Below are positions 28,938 to 37,493 of a stretch of DNA of 64,000 nt, piece by piece. The number at the start of each line of letters is the position of its first letter. The first letter of the stretch is position 1. A program made the position numbers and the translations under genes. Source of the DNA: Allorhizobium pseudoryzae (GTDB lineage: Bacteria > Pseudomonadota > Alphaproteobacteria > Rhizobiales > Rhizobiaceae); assembly GCF_011046245.1 (NCBI RefSeq), contig NZ_CP049244.1, positions 1,116,001 through 1,180,000 on the forward strand. The letters are read 5' to 3'. The notes beneath the pieces are model-generated. The model was not told the DNA's origin. It saw nothing but the letters and a program-made list of their open reading frames with translations, and did not search any database.

Positions 28938-30044
28938 ATGGACTTTGCAAGCATTCCCCCGTTGAGCCTGCCGAAGCCCGGCGACCGGCTGGAGCAGCTG
29001 TCGACGCCGCTGCCGGTGATCGACGAGGATCGGCTTGCGGCCAATATCGCCCGCGTGCAGTCCTATATGGACAGCCATAACCTCGCCTTCCGCCCGCATA
29101 TCAAGACGCACAAGATCCCGGCGCTCGCGAAAGCCCAGGTCGAGGCCGGCGCCAAGGGCATCAACTGCCAGAAGATCACCGAGGCGGAAGTCTTTGCCGC
29201 AGCCGGCTTCGATGACATCCTGATCACCTTCAACATCTTGGGCGAAGACAAGCTCGCCCGACTGGCGGCGCTGAACGAGCGCATCGCCGGCCTGAAGGTG
29301 GTGGCGGACAGCATCGTCACGGTCACCGGCCTTGCCGCCTTCTTCACGGGCAGAAAGCCGCTCACCGTGCTGGTGGAATGCGATACCGGCGGCGGGCGCT
29401 GCGGCGTGCAGAGCCCGGATGAAGCGGCAGCGCTCGCCCGCAGCATCGTCGCCAGCAAAAGCCTCACCTTCGGCGGGTTGATGACCTATCCGAAGGCGCA
29501 CACGGAAGCGGCGGTCGATCACTTCTTCCTCGCGGCCATGGCCTATCTCGCAGTCGATGGCATCGATTGCCCGATCCGCTCGAATGGCGGCACGCCCAGC
29601 CTCTTTTCCGCCCATCTGGTGCCGAACGCCACGGAACACCGGGCTGGCACCTATATCTATAACGACCGCGCCATGGTGCGCGCCGGACATTGCGGGCTCG
29701 ACGATTGCGCCATGCACATCCTCGCCACCGTCGTCTCGCGCCCGACGCCCGACCGCGCCGTCCTGGACGCCGGTTCGAAGGCGCTCACCTCCGACCTCCT
29801 CGGCCTTGCCGATTTCGGCCACATCGTCGAATATCCGGACGCCCGCATCACCTCGCTGTCGGAAGAACACGGCACCGTGGATCTCAGCCATGTCGAAGGC
29901 CCCCGCCCGGAGATCGGAGAACGCCTGCGCATCATTCCGAACCACACCTGCGTGGTCTCCAACCTCTTCGACACGATGACCTTTCACCGCGCAGGCGTGG
30001 TGACGCGGGTGGAAGAGGTTGCCGCACGCGGACTGGTGTGGTGA
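28938..30044 (+). CDS. D-threonine aldolase / D-serine dehydratase-like PLP enzyme (DSD1 family)
   Basis: A 368-residue fold-type III PLP enzyme. The alanine-racemase-like N-domain has FRPHIKTHK, with the PLP lysine expected at Lys56, and VECDTGGGRCG near 143. The C-terminal metal-binding domain shows LSEEHGTVDL and IPNHTCVVSNL, the His and Cys of which bind a divalent metal in this family. Reactions are D-threonine cleavage to glycine and acetaldehyde or D-serine dehydration. GTG 28935 is an alternative start. With RidA nearby, an imine-forming reaction on a D-amino acid is plausible. Confidence 0.87.
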   Translation: MDFASIPPLSLPKPGDRLEQLSTPLPVIDEDRLAANIARVQSYMDSHNLAFRPHIKTHKIPALAKAQVEAGAKGINCQKITEAEVFAAAGFDDILITFNILGEDKLARLAALNERIAGLKVVADSIVTVTGLAAFFTGRKPLTVLVECDTGGGRCGVQSPDEAAALARSIVASKSLTFGGLMTYPKAHTEAAVDHFFLAAMAYLAVDGIDCPIRSNGGTPSLFSAHLVPNATEHRAGTYIYNDRAMVRAGHCGLDDCAMHILATVVSRPTPDRAVLDAGSKALTSDLLGLADFGHIVEYPDARITSLSEEHGTVDLSHVEGPRPEIGERLRIIPNHTCVVSNLFDTMTFHRAGVVTRVEEVAARGLVW

Positions 30045-30214
30045 GGCGGCAGGTGGTTTGAGGGCGGCTTCACGCCGTCTCTCTCTCCAGCACCGAACGC
30101 CGATCTCGCATCCTGCCTCATCGGCAAGGTCGAAGGACGTCGCGCCATAGACGTCGGATCGGGCGTCTCGTTGGACTTTTTCGAAGCGGCGCCTATGTCT
30201 CGTCAAAAGTGGCA

Positions 30215-30247
30215 GGATCAGGGCACGAAGACGTGCCTCCCTGATCC
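30215..30247 (+). promoter_or_regulatory. Strong hairpin in the leader of the BCCT transporter gene
   Basis: GGATCAGGGCACG (30215-30227), loop AAGA, then CGTGC, a CT bulge and CCCTGATCC (to 30247) pair over 14 bp. It ends 14 bases before a TAGGAGGA site (30262-30269) and 33 bases before the ATG. With no T-run it is not a plain terminator; it could be an operator palindrome or a leader structure. Confidence 0.45.
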
Positions 30248-30280
30248 GCCGGTACGAGCGTAGGAGGACACATCCGAGCG

Positions 30281-32269
30281 ATGAAAAGCTTTGTCATCAA
30301 CCCCCCGGTGTTTTACGGATCCATCATTCTCATTGGCCTGTTTCTGGCCGTCGGCGTGGTGATCCCTGGTCAGGCGGGCGCTCTTTTTGGCGCCATGCAG
30401 GCCTCGATCCTGGGTGCGTTCGGCTGGTTCTACCTGCTTTCGGTCGGCATCTTCCTCGTATCGGTGCTGTTGCTCTGTTTCGGCCGCTTCGGACAGCTCA
30501 AACTTGGTCCGGACGATTCTGTTCCTGATTTCCGCTTCGTGTCCTGGATCGCCATGCTGTTTGCCGCTGGCATGGGGATCGGACTGATGTTCTATGCCGT
30601 CGGCGAACCGATGACGCATTTCATGGCGCCGCCGACTGCCGAGCCGCGCTCGGTCGCAGCCATGCGGGAGGCAATGACCGTCACCTTTTTCCATTGGGGA
30701 ATTCATGCCTGGGCAATCTATGCCGTGGTCGGCCTGTCGCTTGCCTATTTCGGCTATCGCTATAACCTGCCGCTGACGATCCGTTCCGGCCTCTATCCGC
30801 TGCTCAAGAGCCGTATCGACGGTCCGATCGGTCACGCGGTGGATATTTTCGCGATTGTCGGCACCATGTTCGGCATTGCCACGTCGCTCGGTGTCGGCGT
30901 CTCGCAGATCAATGCGGGTCTCAACCATCTCCTCGGCGTCCCGATCGGCGTCGCCGTGCAGTTGCCGTTGATCGCCGTCGTCACCGCCATGGCGACCGTC
31001 TCGGTCGTGACCGGCCTCGACAAGGGCGTCCGCATCCTGTCGGAAACCAACCTGATCGTTGCCATCCTGTTGATGATCTTCGTTCTCGTGATTGGCCCGA
31101 CCAGCCAGTTGTTCCGGGATTTCGTACAGAACCTTGGTCTCTATTTCGACACGCTCGTGCTTCGCACCTTCAACATCTACGCCTATGAACCGACCCCCTG
31201 GGTGGATGCCTGGACCCTGTTCTACTGGGCCTGGTGGATCTCTTGGTCGCCCTTTGTCGGCATGTTCATCGCCCGCATTTCCCGCGGCAGAACCGTTCGT
31301 GAATTTGTCGTCGCCGTCCTGTTCATTCCCGCCGGCTTCACCTTCTTCTGGATGACGGTGTTCGGCAATACGGCGATGTTCATTGATACCGGCATCGCCA
31401 ACGGTGCCCTGGGTACGGCGATCGAGAATGACGTGTCAGTCGGGCTGTTCCGGTTCTTCGAGTATCTGCCGCTGCCGGCCATTACCTCGACACTCGTGGT
31501 TCTGCTGGTCTCGATCTTCTTCATTACCTCGGCGGATTCGGGTGCGCTGGTCGTGGATTCCATTGCAGCCGGCGGGGAAACGAAAACGACAACAGGACAG
31601 CGGGTGTTCTGGTGCGTTATGGAAGGATTCGTCGCGGGCTGCCTGCTGCTCGCCGGTGGCCTGACGGCGCTGCAATCGGCCACGGTCGCGAGCGCCTTGC
31701 CGTTTGCCGTGATCATGCTCGGTCTCGTCGTGTCGCTGTATCTGGGCATGCGAGAGGATTTTGCGCAGCGCGATGCGCACCACGGCAACAACGTGCCGGC
31801 CGCCCAGCCGGCATCCGGCCAGACCTGGCAGCGGAGACTGGCTCTGATCCTCAGCACCGCCACTGAAGCCGATGCGCGCCGTTTCATCGACACGCATGTC
31901 CGCCCAGCCCTTCATCAGGTGGCGCAGGAGTTGACCTCCAGGGGACGGCATGCCCAGGTGGTCGATGAAGCGGATGGCGCGGTTGTCCTGCGCTCACCCG
32001 CGGAAGACGTCCGTGACTTTGTCTACGGTGTCACACCCACAAAGCAGCGCGTCGCGAGCTTTACGCCCTTGCGGGCCGGAGAGCCTGAGTTTCGCTTTGA
32101 GGCGCGCACCTATTTCTCAAGCGGCAATCGCGGCTATGACGTGATGGGCATGTCACGCGATCAGCTCATCAGCGACGTGCTGGCGCAGTTCGAACGCTAT
32201 CTCCACCTGGTGCATTCGCCCGACTTCCAACTCGTCCACAGTGCTCCGGAACATCCATCGGGCATATAG
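30281..32269 (+). CDS. betT: BCCT family betaine/choline/carnitine transporter (BetT-like)
   Basis: A 662-residue secondary transporter with twelve predicted membrane helices in the first 510 residues. [18 protein letters not shown] near residue 98 and [21 protein letters not shown] near 320 are BCCT signatures, and the second holds the tryptophan-rich substrate site. A hydrophilic tail of about 150 residues follows, as in BetT, where the tail senses osmotic stress. It takes up choline or a betaine using the proton or sodium gradient. No bet biosynthesis genes are adjacent. It appears to be a single-gene transcript. Confidence 0.9.
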   Translation: MKSFVINPPVFYGSIILIGLFLAVGVVIPGQAGALFGAMQASILGAFGWFYLLSVGIFLVSVLLLCFGRFGQLKLGPDDSVPDFRFVSWIAMLFAAGMGIGLMFYAVGEPMTHFMAPPTAEPRSVAAMREAMTVTFFHWGIHAWAIYAVVGLSLAYFGYRYNLPLTIRSGLYPLLKSRIDGPIGHAVDIFAIVGTMFGIATSLGVGVSQINAGLNHLLGVPIGVAVQLPLIAVVTAMATVSVVTGLDKGVRILSETNLIVAILLMIFVLVIGPTSQLFRDFVQNLGLYFDTLVLRTFNIYAYEPTPWVDAWTLFYWAWWISWSPFVGMFIARISRGRTVREFVVAVLFIPAGFTFFWMTVFGNTAMFIDTGIANGALGTAIENDVSVGLFRFFEYLPLPAITSTLVVLLVSIFFITSADSGALVVDSIAAGGETKTTTGQRVFWCVMEGFVAGCLLLAGGLTALQSATVASALPFAVIMLGLVVSLYLGMREDFAQRDAHHGNNVPAAQPASGQTWQRRLALILSTATEADARRFIDTHVRPALHQVAQELTSRGRHAQVVDEADGAVVLRSPAEDVRDFVYGVTPTKQRVASFTPLRAGEPEFRFEARTYFSSGNRGYDVMGMSRDQLISDVLAQFERYLHLVHSPDFQLVHSAPEHPSGI

Positions 32270-32414
32270 CGGGCAGGGGCTGGATTGCCGAAGTGCAGTC
32301 CACGCCCCCGCGTGCCCCTCTACCCTGCCTGAATTACCGGGATGAGCCACGGGCCTCACCCGACGACATCAGGCGCTCTCGCTCAGGCCCCCCGTGCCTC
32401 ATCACGGAAGAGCC

Positions 32415-32840
32415 TCATGCCGCCTCGCGAATGGTCACAACGATCTGTTTGCCAAGCACACGCAAGGCATCCTGAATCAGGCCGAGCTTGGTGCCATGAT
32501 CGGGGTCGAGAATCCGGCGGGCTTCCGTCTCGCGCTTTCCGAGCCGCCGGGCGAGTTCGGTCTTGCTGATGCCGGAAGTCTTGAAGGCGGAGATGACGGC
32601 AAGTTTCAGGGCATCCTCGGCATCCACACTGATGGGCGTGCCAGTGCTTGTTGCCGGTTGCGGCAGGTCTCGGTCCTCTGCGAGATAACCCCGCAGGGCA
32701 AGTCCCAGCGCTTCCGAGCCGGAGCGCAGGGCGTCCGGCCAGTCGGCGCCATGGGTGATGGCTTCGGGCACATCCGGAAAGGTCACCAGCCATCCGCCAT
32801 CCGGATCTTCGATGATCTCTGCATGATAGACGAATTCCAT
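32415..32840 (-). CDS. hicB: HicB family antitoxin
   Basis: A 141-residue protein. Residues 1-60 are the partially degraded RNase-H-like HicB domain (YHAEIIEDPDGGWLVTFPDVPEA). Residues 75-135 are a helix-turn-helix region (AVISAFKTSGISKTELARRLG) for operator binding. HicB neutralises the HicA mRNA interferase and represses its own operon. The gene starts 47 bases after the remains of hicA. The reading frame is intact although its toxin partner is broken. Confidence 0.9.
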   Translation of the reverse strand: MEFVYHAEIIEDPDGGWLVTFPDVPEAITHGADWPDALRSGSEALGLALRGYLAEDRDLPQPATSTGTPISVDAEDALKLAVISAFKTSGISKTELARRLGKRETEARRILDPDHGTKLGLIQDALRVLGKQIVVTIREAA

Positions 32841-32887
32841 GGGTCAATCCCTTGCGCTGCCTAAGGTCTTGCCTGAGAGGCTGGACT

Positions 32888-33080
32888 TCATTCGATTCCC
32901 AACTGTTTCTTGATCAGCCGCACATAGCCGGGCGTCAACTCGCCGGACTTGATGGTCGTCTTGCGTCCGTCATACTCTACGCGGTAGCGAGCCTTTGCCC
33001 TCGTTCTCGAAGATGGTGAAGGTCACGCCGTTCAATTTGGCGATCTTCCGTAGCTCCTGGAGAAGCTGCTCGCGCTTCAT
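32888..33080 (-). pseudogene. hicA: hicA toxin gene, frameshifted
   Basis: From ATG 33080 the frame reads MKREQLLQELRKIAK and on to FENEGKGS, then breaks and stops after 36 residues. One frame over it resumes as YRVEYDGRKTTIKSG and ends PGYVRLIKKQLGIE at a TGA (32888-32890). The total span is 193 bases; adding two gives 64 codons plus stop, a normal HicA length. The break is at about 32987, exactly where HicA has its GSHxY motif; the codon for the catalytic His is the one damaged. The toxin should be inactive unless this is a sequencing error. Confidence 0.85.
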
Positions 33081-33146
33081 GCTCTCGCATCCTCCAGTGG
33101 TGCACGCCGGATTTTATGCACCTTCTCGCAATGTGGCGGCTGCCGG

Positions 33147-33176
33147 ATAGTGTCGCACAATTTTGTGCGTTTTCAA
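33147..33176 (-). promoter_or_regulatory. hicAB promoter with an embedded operator palindrome
   Basis: On the minus strand a TTGAAA -35 element (33176-33171) and a CACTAT or ACACTA -10 (about 33152-33147) are 17-18 bases apart. Between them lies CGCACAATTTTGTGCG (33154-33169 on the plus strand), a palindrome with perfect 7-bp arms. The arrangement is typical of repression by a HicB-type antitoxin. The hicA start is about 70 bases downstream. Confidence 0.6.
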
Positions 33177-33260
33177 GTGGCTTATATATTCGTCTCTCTG
33201 GCCAGCAAAGTCCGCCAGTTCCTTACCACGAGCGAGAAGGGGTATCCCCTTGGGAGAGCC

Positions 33261-33451
33261 CCCCTCTGCCCTGCCGGGCATCTCCCCCACACGGGGGGAG
33301 ATGCCCGGCACGCTAACAGCGACCGTCGAAGGATAAAGACCCCTCCCCATCGTGCCCACAAGGGGGAGGGCTTTAACCCAGCCGACCCGCCTACGCAGAT
33401 CGAAGCACCGGCGGTCGCCGCCTGCGGTCTCCCCCCTTGTGGGGGAGATGG
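33261..33451. repeat. Rhizobial-type intergenic palindromic mosaic repeat
   Basis: Three C-rich/G-rich palindromes follow one another. TGCCGGGCATCTCCCCC (33272-33288) pairs over 17 bp with 33294-33310. CCCTCCCC (33341-33348) pairs with GGGGAGGG (33363-33370). TCTCCCCC (33428-33435) pairs with GGGGGAGA (33441-33448). The motif set is like the short intergenic mosaic elements common in Rhizobiaceae genomes, but family assignment needs a genome search. Confidence 0.6.
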
Positions 33452-33485
33452 CGGCAGCCAGAGGGGGTGTTTTGCCAAAGCGCCG

Positions 33486-33951
33486 ATTTTGTCAACCCGC
33501 TGTTCCACCTCATCTTTCCGCAGCCCCTCGGCTCACACCCGAGCACGACGACAAAAAAATTGCCCCCGCAATTTCCCCACCCCCTACACCATGCCTACAA
33601 TTCTCTCGTCTCGCAGCGGATACACCGGCAGGCGTGCCGGCGATGCGGGGCCGGTTCGGGTCATGGGGACAAGACGCAAAGCCTCATGATCCGGGTCCGC
33701 CAACAGGGTCCCCCTCCGGCGACCGGGTGGAGGCAATGCGCGTCGGACGTCAGCGCAGTGTCTCCAGAGTTCCCAGCGCAGCGCGCCGGACGTGCCTCAT
33801 GTGGCACACAAGGGGGTGGAGGTCGAAGGGCGCATCGCCCGTTGTCCGCCCGCGTCGTCCGATGAGGAATGACGCCGGGAACGGCGATGGCAAACGTCAC
33901 CCGCCCATCCATCCAGTCAGAGGGACCAAACCGGCGGATAAAAATGCCGAA
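33486..33951. other. Stretch without a convincing gene
   Basis: About 470 bases between the mosaic repeat and the inverted repeat at 33952. Open frames exist on both strands (for example 33352-33978 and 33661-33972), but they have proline/arginine-rich composition, no recognisable domain and no ribosome site. It may be further repeat-derived or decayed sequence. Confidence 0.5.
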
Positions 33952-34010
33952 CGGGGCGCTGAGAGGTGTCACCTATAAAAATTACTTACGAGGCAGCTTT
34001 CAGCGCCCCG
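33952..34010 (-). terminator. Large stem-loop downstream of fsr, terminator-like
   Basis: CGGGGCGCTGA (33952-33962) and TCAGCGCCCCG (34000-34010) are perfect 11-bp arms around 37 bases, which themselves hold AGGTG-T-CACCT. Reading leftward from fsr, a TTTTT run follows within about 10 bases of the stem. It could end the fsr transcript, though the loop is much longer than in ordinary terminators, and a structured RNA is an alternative. Confidence 0.4.
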
Positions 34011-34084
34011 GCCGACTGAACCATCCCCACGGGCGCATTGGCGCCGCGTGGGTGGTCGTGTTGGCCGTGCGTTTCTGGGCTGCG

Positions 34085-35287
34085 TCACCCGCGGCGGTGG
34101 CCGGGCAGGCGCGGCAGGAGCACCGTCAAAAGGCCGAGCAGCGGCAGGTAGGAGCAGAGATTGTAGACGAACTCGATGCCGTGCCGGTCGGCAAAAAGGC
34201 CGAGCACGGCGGCGCCGATGCCGCCGAAGCCGAAGGCAAAGCCGAAGAACAGGCCGGCGATCATGCCCACACGCCCCGGCACAAGTTCCTGGGCAAAGAC
34301 AACGATGGCGGAAAAGGCCGAGGAGAAGATGAAGCCGATTACCACCACCAGAACGGAGGTCCAGAACAGGTTGGCATAGGGCAGCGGCAGGGCGAACGGA
34401 ATGACGCCGAGGATCGAGAACCAGATGACGCTGCGCGAGCCGAAGCGGTCGCCGATCGGCCCGCCGAAGAAGACGCCGGCGGCGGAGGCGCCGAGGAAGA
34501 GGAAGAGCAGGATCTGCGCCTCTTGCACATCCACGCCGAACTTGTGGATCGTGTAGAAGGTGAAATAGCTGGAGAGGCTGGCGAGATAGGCGTTTTTCGT
34601 CGCCACCAGGATGACGAGGATAATGAGCGTCATCGCCACCTGCCGGCCTGGAAGCGGCAGCGTGCGGCTCGGCTGCGGCCGGCCAGCGGTCGAACGGCGG
34701 TGGCGCATGTACCAGACACTGACGCCGGAGAGAACTGCGAAGCCCAGAAGAGCGATCAGCGAGAACCAGCTAAGGATGGACTGGCCATGCGGAATGACGA
34801 TGAACGCGGCGAGCAGCGGGCCGATCGCGGTTCCGGTATTGCCGCCCACCTGGAAGAAGGATTGCGCCAGGCCGTGGCGACCGCCGGAGGCAAGCCGGGC
34901 GACGCGCGAGGCTTCCGGGTGAAAGATCGCCGAACCGATACCAATCAGGCAGGCGCCGAGCACGAGCACGGAAAAGTGGTGGGCGAAGGCAAGGGTGATC
35001 AGCCCGGCGCAGGTCGACAGCATCGCCGCCGGCAAAGAGAAGGGCATCGGCCAGCGGTCGGTGATGACGCCGACGGCCGGCTGCAAGAGCGAGGCCGTCA
35101 CCTGGAAGGCAAAGGTCAAAAGCCCGATCTGGACGAAATCGAGCGCGTAGTTTTCCTTGAGTAGCGGGTAGAGCGAGGTCAGCAGCGACTGCATAATGTC
35201 GTTCAGCATATGGCAGAAGCTGGCGGCAAAAATGATGGTAAAGGCGGTCCGTTCGACCGGGTGCCCCGTGGCGGCTATCGTGGCCAT
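34085..35287 (-). CDS. fsr: MFS exporter, fosmidomycin resistance (Fsr) family
   Basis: A 400-residue, twelve-helix major facilitator. The start (SFCHMLNDIMQSLLTSLYPLL) and GIGSAIFHPEASRVARLASGGRHGLAQS near 118 are the Fsr group signatures. Fsr proteins export fosmidomycin and some other drugs; the native substrate is usually unknown. A GAGGAA site precedes the ATG. The divergent AraC gene 128 bases away is the likely local regulator. Confidence 0.9.
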   Translation of the reverse strand: MATIAATGHPVERTAFTIIFAASFCHMLNDIMQSLLTSLYPLLKENYALDFVQIGLLTFAFQVTASLLQPAVGVITDRWPMPFSLPAAMLSTCAGLITLAFAHHFSVLVLGACLIGIGSAIFHPEASRVARLASGGRHGLAQSFFQVGGNTGTAIGPLLAAFIVIPHGQSILSWFSLIALLGFAVLSGVSVWYMRHRRSTAGRPQPSRTLPLPGRQVAMTLIILVILVATKNAYLASLSSYFTFYTIHKFGVDVQEAQILLFLFLGASAAGVFFGGPIGDRFGSRSVIWFSILGVIPFALPLPYANLFWTSVLVVVIGFIFSSAFSAIVVFAQELVPGRVGMIAGLFFGFAFGFGGIGAAVLGLFADRHGIEFVYNLCSYLPLLGLLTVLLPRLPGHRRG

Positions 35288-35334
35288 CCTTGTGTTCCTC
35301 GTCTTGTCTGTTTTTCGCCGTGGCGCAAAAGCCC

Positions 35335-35363
35335 AGCCGATTTTGCATTTGTCATATTCGGCT
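35335..35363. promoter_or_regulatory. Inverted repeat in the fsr-araC divergent region
   Basis: AGCCGA (35335-35340) and TCGGCT (35358-35363) are perfect arms 17 bases apart, in the 128-base region between the two divergent starts. It is a candidate operator for the AraC-type regulator, although AraC proteins more often bind direct repeats. Confidence 0.3.
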
Positions 35364-35415
35364 TGTGGCTGGCCCGCATTTGTGTTGTGGTCGATTTCTT
35401 TCGTGAGTGGGCCAA

Positions 35416-36234
35416 ATGCGGATTGTCGATCTCACCACATCGGATGGAGATGCCGAACAGGCGTTTCACCGGCAGAGCCTCGACTGGGTGGAACAGGCGA
35501 ATGAACCAGTCGTGGCGCTGGCGCGCACCTATCCGGCGGGTCTGGCCGTGCCGCGCCATTCGCATTCGCGCACCCAACTCTGGTTTGCCAGCCGCGGAAT
35601 CGTGCTGGTCGCGACGGGGGATCGGCGCTGGATGATCCCGCCCGGCCATGCGCTGATCATTCCCGCCGCAACCGAGCATTCGGCGGAAATGATGAGCCCG
35701 GTCACCATGCAGTCTGTCTATGTGGATCTGCCGGAGGACGTGGCCGGCCAGCCGCGGGTGGTGGAGGTCACAGCCTTGGCGCAGACCCTGATCGGCGAGC
35801 TGGTGGCGGCGGACGTGCGACCGATGACGGAGCGGCGGCTGGCGCTGGTCAGCGAACTGCTGCTCGACGAGTTTCCGCATCTGCCCGTCCGGCCGCTGGG
35901 GCTGCCGTTTCCCACCGATCGGCGGCTTGCCAGGCTCTGCCGGGAATTCTTGAAGGCGCCGTCGGCGCGCACCAGCATCGATGAATGGGCAAGAAAGCTT
36001 GGGCTCGCGCGGCGCTCCTTCACCCGGCTTTTCCGGGCGGAAACCGGCATCAGCTTCGTCACCTGGCGCCAGCAGGCCTGCCTGCTCGCCTCGCTTCCGC
36101 GGCTGGCGGAAGGCGAACCGGTGACGACGGTGGCGCTCGATGCCGGTTACGACAACATCGCCGCTTTCTCCACCATGTTCCGGCGCATGCTCGGCAGGCC
36201 GCCGAGCACCTATCTGAAACCCGCTTCGTCCTGA
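35416..36234 (+). CDS. AraC family regulator with N-terminal cupin
   Basis: A 272-residue regulator. Residues 20-100 form a cupin (AVPRHSHSRTQLWFASRG, HALIIPAATEHSAEM). The C-terminal 100 residues are the double helix-turn-helix domain, with IDEWARKLGLARRSFTRLFRAETG and the family signature VALDAGYDNIAAFSTMFRR. ATG 35416 is taken instead of GTG 35407. This RhaS-like/YesN-like architecture with a divergent MFS exporter is a common pairing, with the exporter as regulatory target. Confidence 0.9.
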   Translation: MRIVDLTTSDGDAEQAFHRQSLDWVEQANEPVVALARTYPAGLAVPRHSHSRTQLWFASRGIVLVATGDRRWMIPPGHALIIPAATEHSAEMMSPVTMQSVYVDLPEDVAGQPRVVEVTALAQTLIGELVAADVRPMTERRLALVSELLLDEFPHLPVRPLGLPFPTDRRLARLCREFLKAPSARTSIDEWARKLGLARRSFTRLFRAETGISFVTWRQQACLLASLPRLAEGEPVTTVALDAGYDNIAAFSTMFRRMLGRPPSTYLKPASS

Positions 36235-36260
36235 CCCAGGCGAGGCGGGCGGGGACACGG

Positions 36261-37385
36261 TCAGGCGGCGGAGACCGCCGGGGTCTCCAGCGTCTGCCAG
36301 TCCACCCGCCGTTCGAGCGCCTGGCCCTTGCCGTCGAACAGATGGCAGTCGCCGGCGCGGATCCCGGTCGACATCGGCGTGTTGACCCGGACGGGTGCGG
36401 ATCCCGGCAGGAGCGCGCAATAATTCTCGCCGGTGGGCAGTGCGGCATAGGCGACCGTATTGACGCCGAGGCGTTCGATCACCGAGGGCGTGACCGTGAC
36501 GGTCAGATCGCCGCTTCCCAGCGTCAGGTGTTCGGGGCGGATGCCGAGCGTCAGCGTCTGGCCGACGAGATCCTCACGAGAGGCGACCGGCAGCGTCACG
36601 CTTTCTCCGGCATAGGAGACCGTCACACCGCGTTCATCGGCGGCAGTGCAGGTGACCGGCATGAAATTCATCTTCGGATTGCCGATGAAACCGGCAACGA
36701 ACAGGTTCTGCGGCTTGTGATAGAGCTCGAGCGGCGCGCCCACCTGGGCAATCTCGCCGGCATTCAGCACCACGATCCGATCGGCCATGGTCATCGCCTC
36801 CACCTGGTCGTGGGTGACGTAGATCATCGTGGCCTTCAGGTCCTGGTGCAGCTTGGAGAGCTCGATACGCATGTCGGCGCGCAATGCTGCGTCGAGGTTC
36901 GACAGCGGTTCGTCGAACAGGAAGATTTTCGGCTCGCGCACGATCGCCCGGCCGATCGCCACACGCTGGCGCTGGCCGCCGGAGAGCATGCCGGGCTTCT
37001 GCTGCAGGCGCTTGTCGAGCTGCAGGATCTTGGCCACCGCCTCGACCTTCTCGCGGATCGTCTCTTCCGCAAGCCGTTCGACGCGCAGCGGAAAGGCGAT
37101 GTTTTCGAACACCGTCATGTGCGGATAAAGCGCATAGGACTGGAAGACCATGGCAATGCCGCGCTGGACCGGCGGCTTGTCGTTGACGCGCACGCCATCG
37201 ATCAGGATGTCGCCGGTGCTGGTCGAATCGAGCCCCGCGATCATGCGCAGCAGGGTGGACTTGCCGCAGCCGGAGGGGCCGACGAAGACGACGAATTCGC
37301 CTTCCTTCACCTCAAGGCCAATGCTTTTCAGGACTTCGAAGTCGCCGTAGAACTTCTGGATCTTATCGAGTTTGAGCTGTCCCAA
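36261..37385 (-). CDS. ABC transporter ATP-binding protein (MsmK/UgpC type) of the GlcNAc-oligomer importer
   Basis: A 374-residue CUT1 ATPase. GPSGCGKST is near residue 38, LSGGQRQRV near 135, LFDEPLSNLD near 155 and THDQVEAMT near 190; a TOBE-type C-terminus begins near 235. The start is TTG 37385, with GGAGAAG five bases upstream and the typical GQLKLDKIQKFYG opening; ATG 37490 would add 35 residues with no ribosome site. It is the last gene of the leftward importer operon. Confidence 0.92.
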   Translation of the reverse strand: MGQLKLDKIQKFYGDFEVLKSIGLEVKEGEFVVFVGPSGCGKSTLLRMIAGLDSTSTGDILIDGVRVNDKPPVQRGIAMVFQSYALYPHMTVFENIAFPLRVERLAEETIREKVEAVAKILQLDKRLQQKPGMLSGGQRQRVAIGRAIVREPKIFLFDEPLSNLDAALRADMRIELSKLHQDLKATMIYVTHDQVEAMTMADRIVVLNAGEIAQVGAPLELYHKPQNLFVAGFIGNPKMNFMPVTCTAADERGVTVSYAGESVTLPVASREDLVGQTLTLGIRPEHLTLGSGDLTVTVTPSVIERLGVNTVAYAALPTGENYCALLPGSAPVRVNTPMSTGIRAGDCHLFDGKGQALERRVDWQTLETPAVSAA

Positions 37386-37442
37386 GATATCTTCTCCGTT
37401 CGCCGGAACGAGCGGCCTTTCGCGAAAGCAGGGAAGGGAAAA

Positions 37443-37479
37443 GGCGTGGGGGTTGCGAGGGGTGACGCAACCCCACGCC
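37443..37479 (-). other. Hairpin after the solute-binding protein gene
   Basis: On the minus strand GGCGTGGGGTTGCG (37479-37466) pairs with CGCAACCCCCACGCC (37457-37443), one base bulged, and TTTT follows. It lies between the binding-protein and ATPase genes. The T-run makes partial termination as likely as message protection. Confidence 0.55.
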
Positions 37480-37493
37480 CTTGTCCTCAAATG

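Noticed and set aside
27387..30206. 939-residue open frame on the - strand
   Set aside because: Antisense to the second M81 gene and the PLP enzyme, both with clear motifs. Composition is that of a mirror frame.
33261..33451. Possible CRISPR array
   Set aside because: The repeated units are palindromes of different length and sequence with no regular spacers, so this is a mosaic repeat and not an array.
33352..33978. Overlapping 140-208 residue open frames in the gene-free stretch
   Set aside because: Several frames on both strands are open at once, they run through palindromic repeats, and none has a domain or ribosome site.
37386..37490. Upstream ATG start for the importer ATPase at 36261
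   Set aside because: It would run through the strong hairpin region and lacks a ribosome site; TTG 37385 has GGAGAAG at the right distance.
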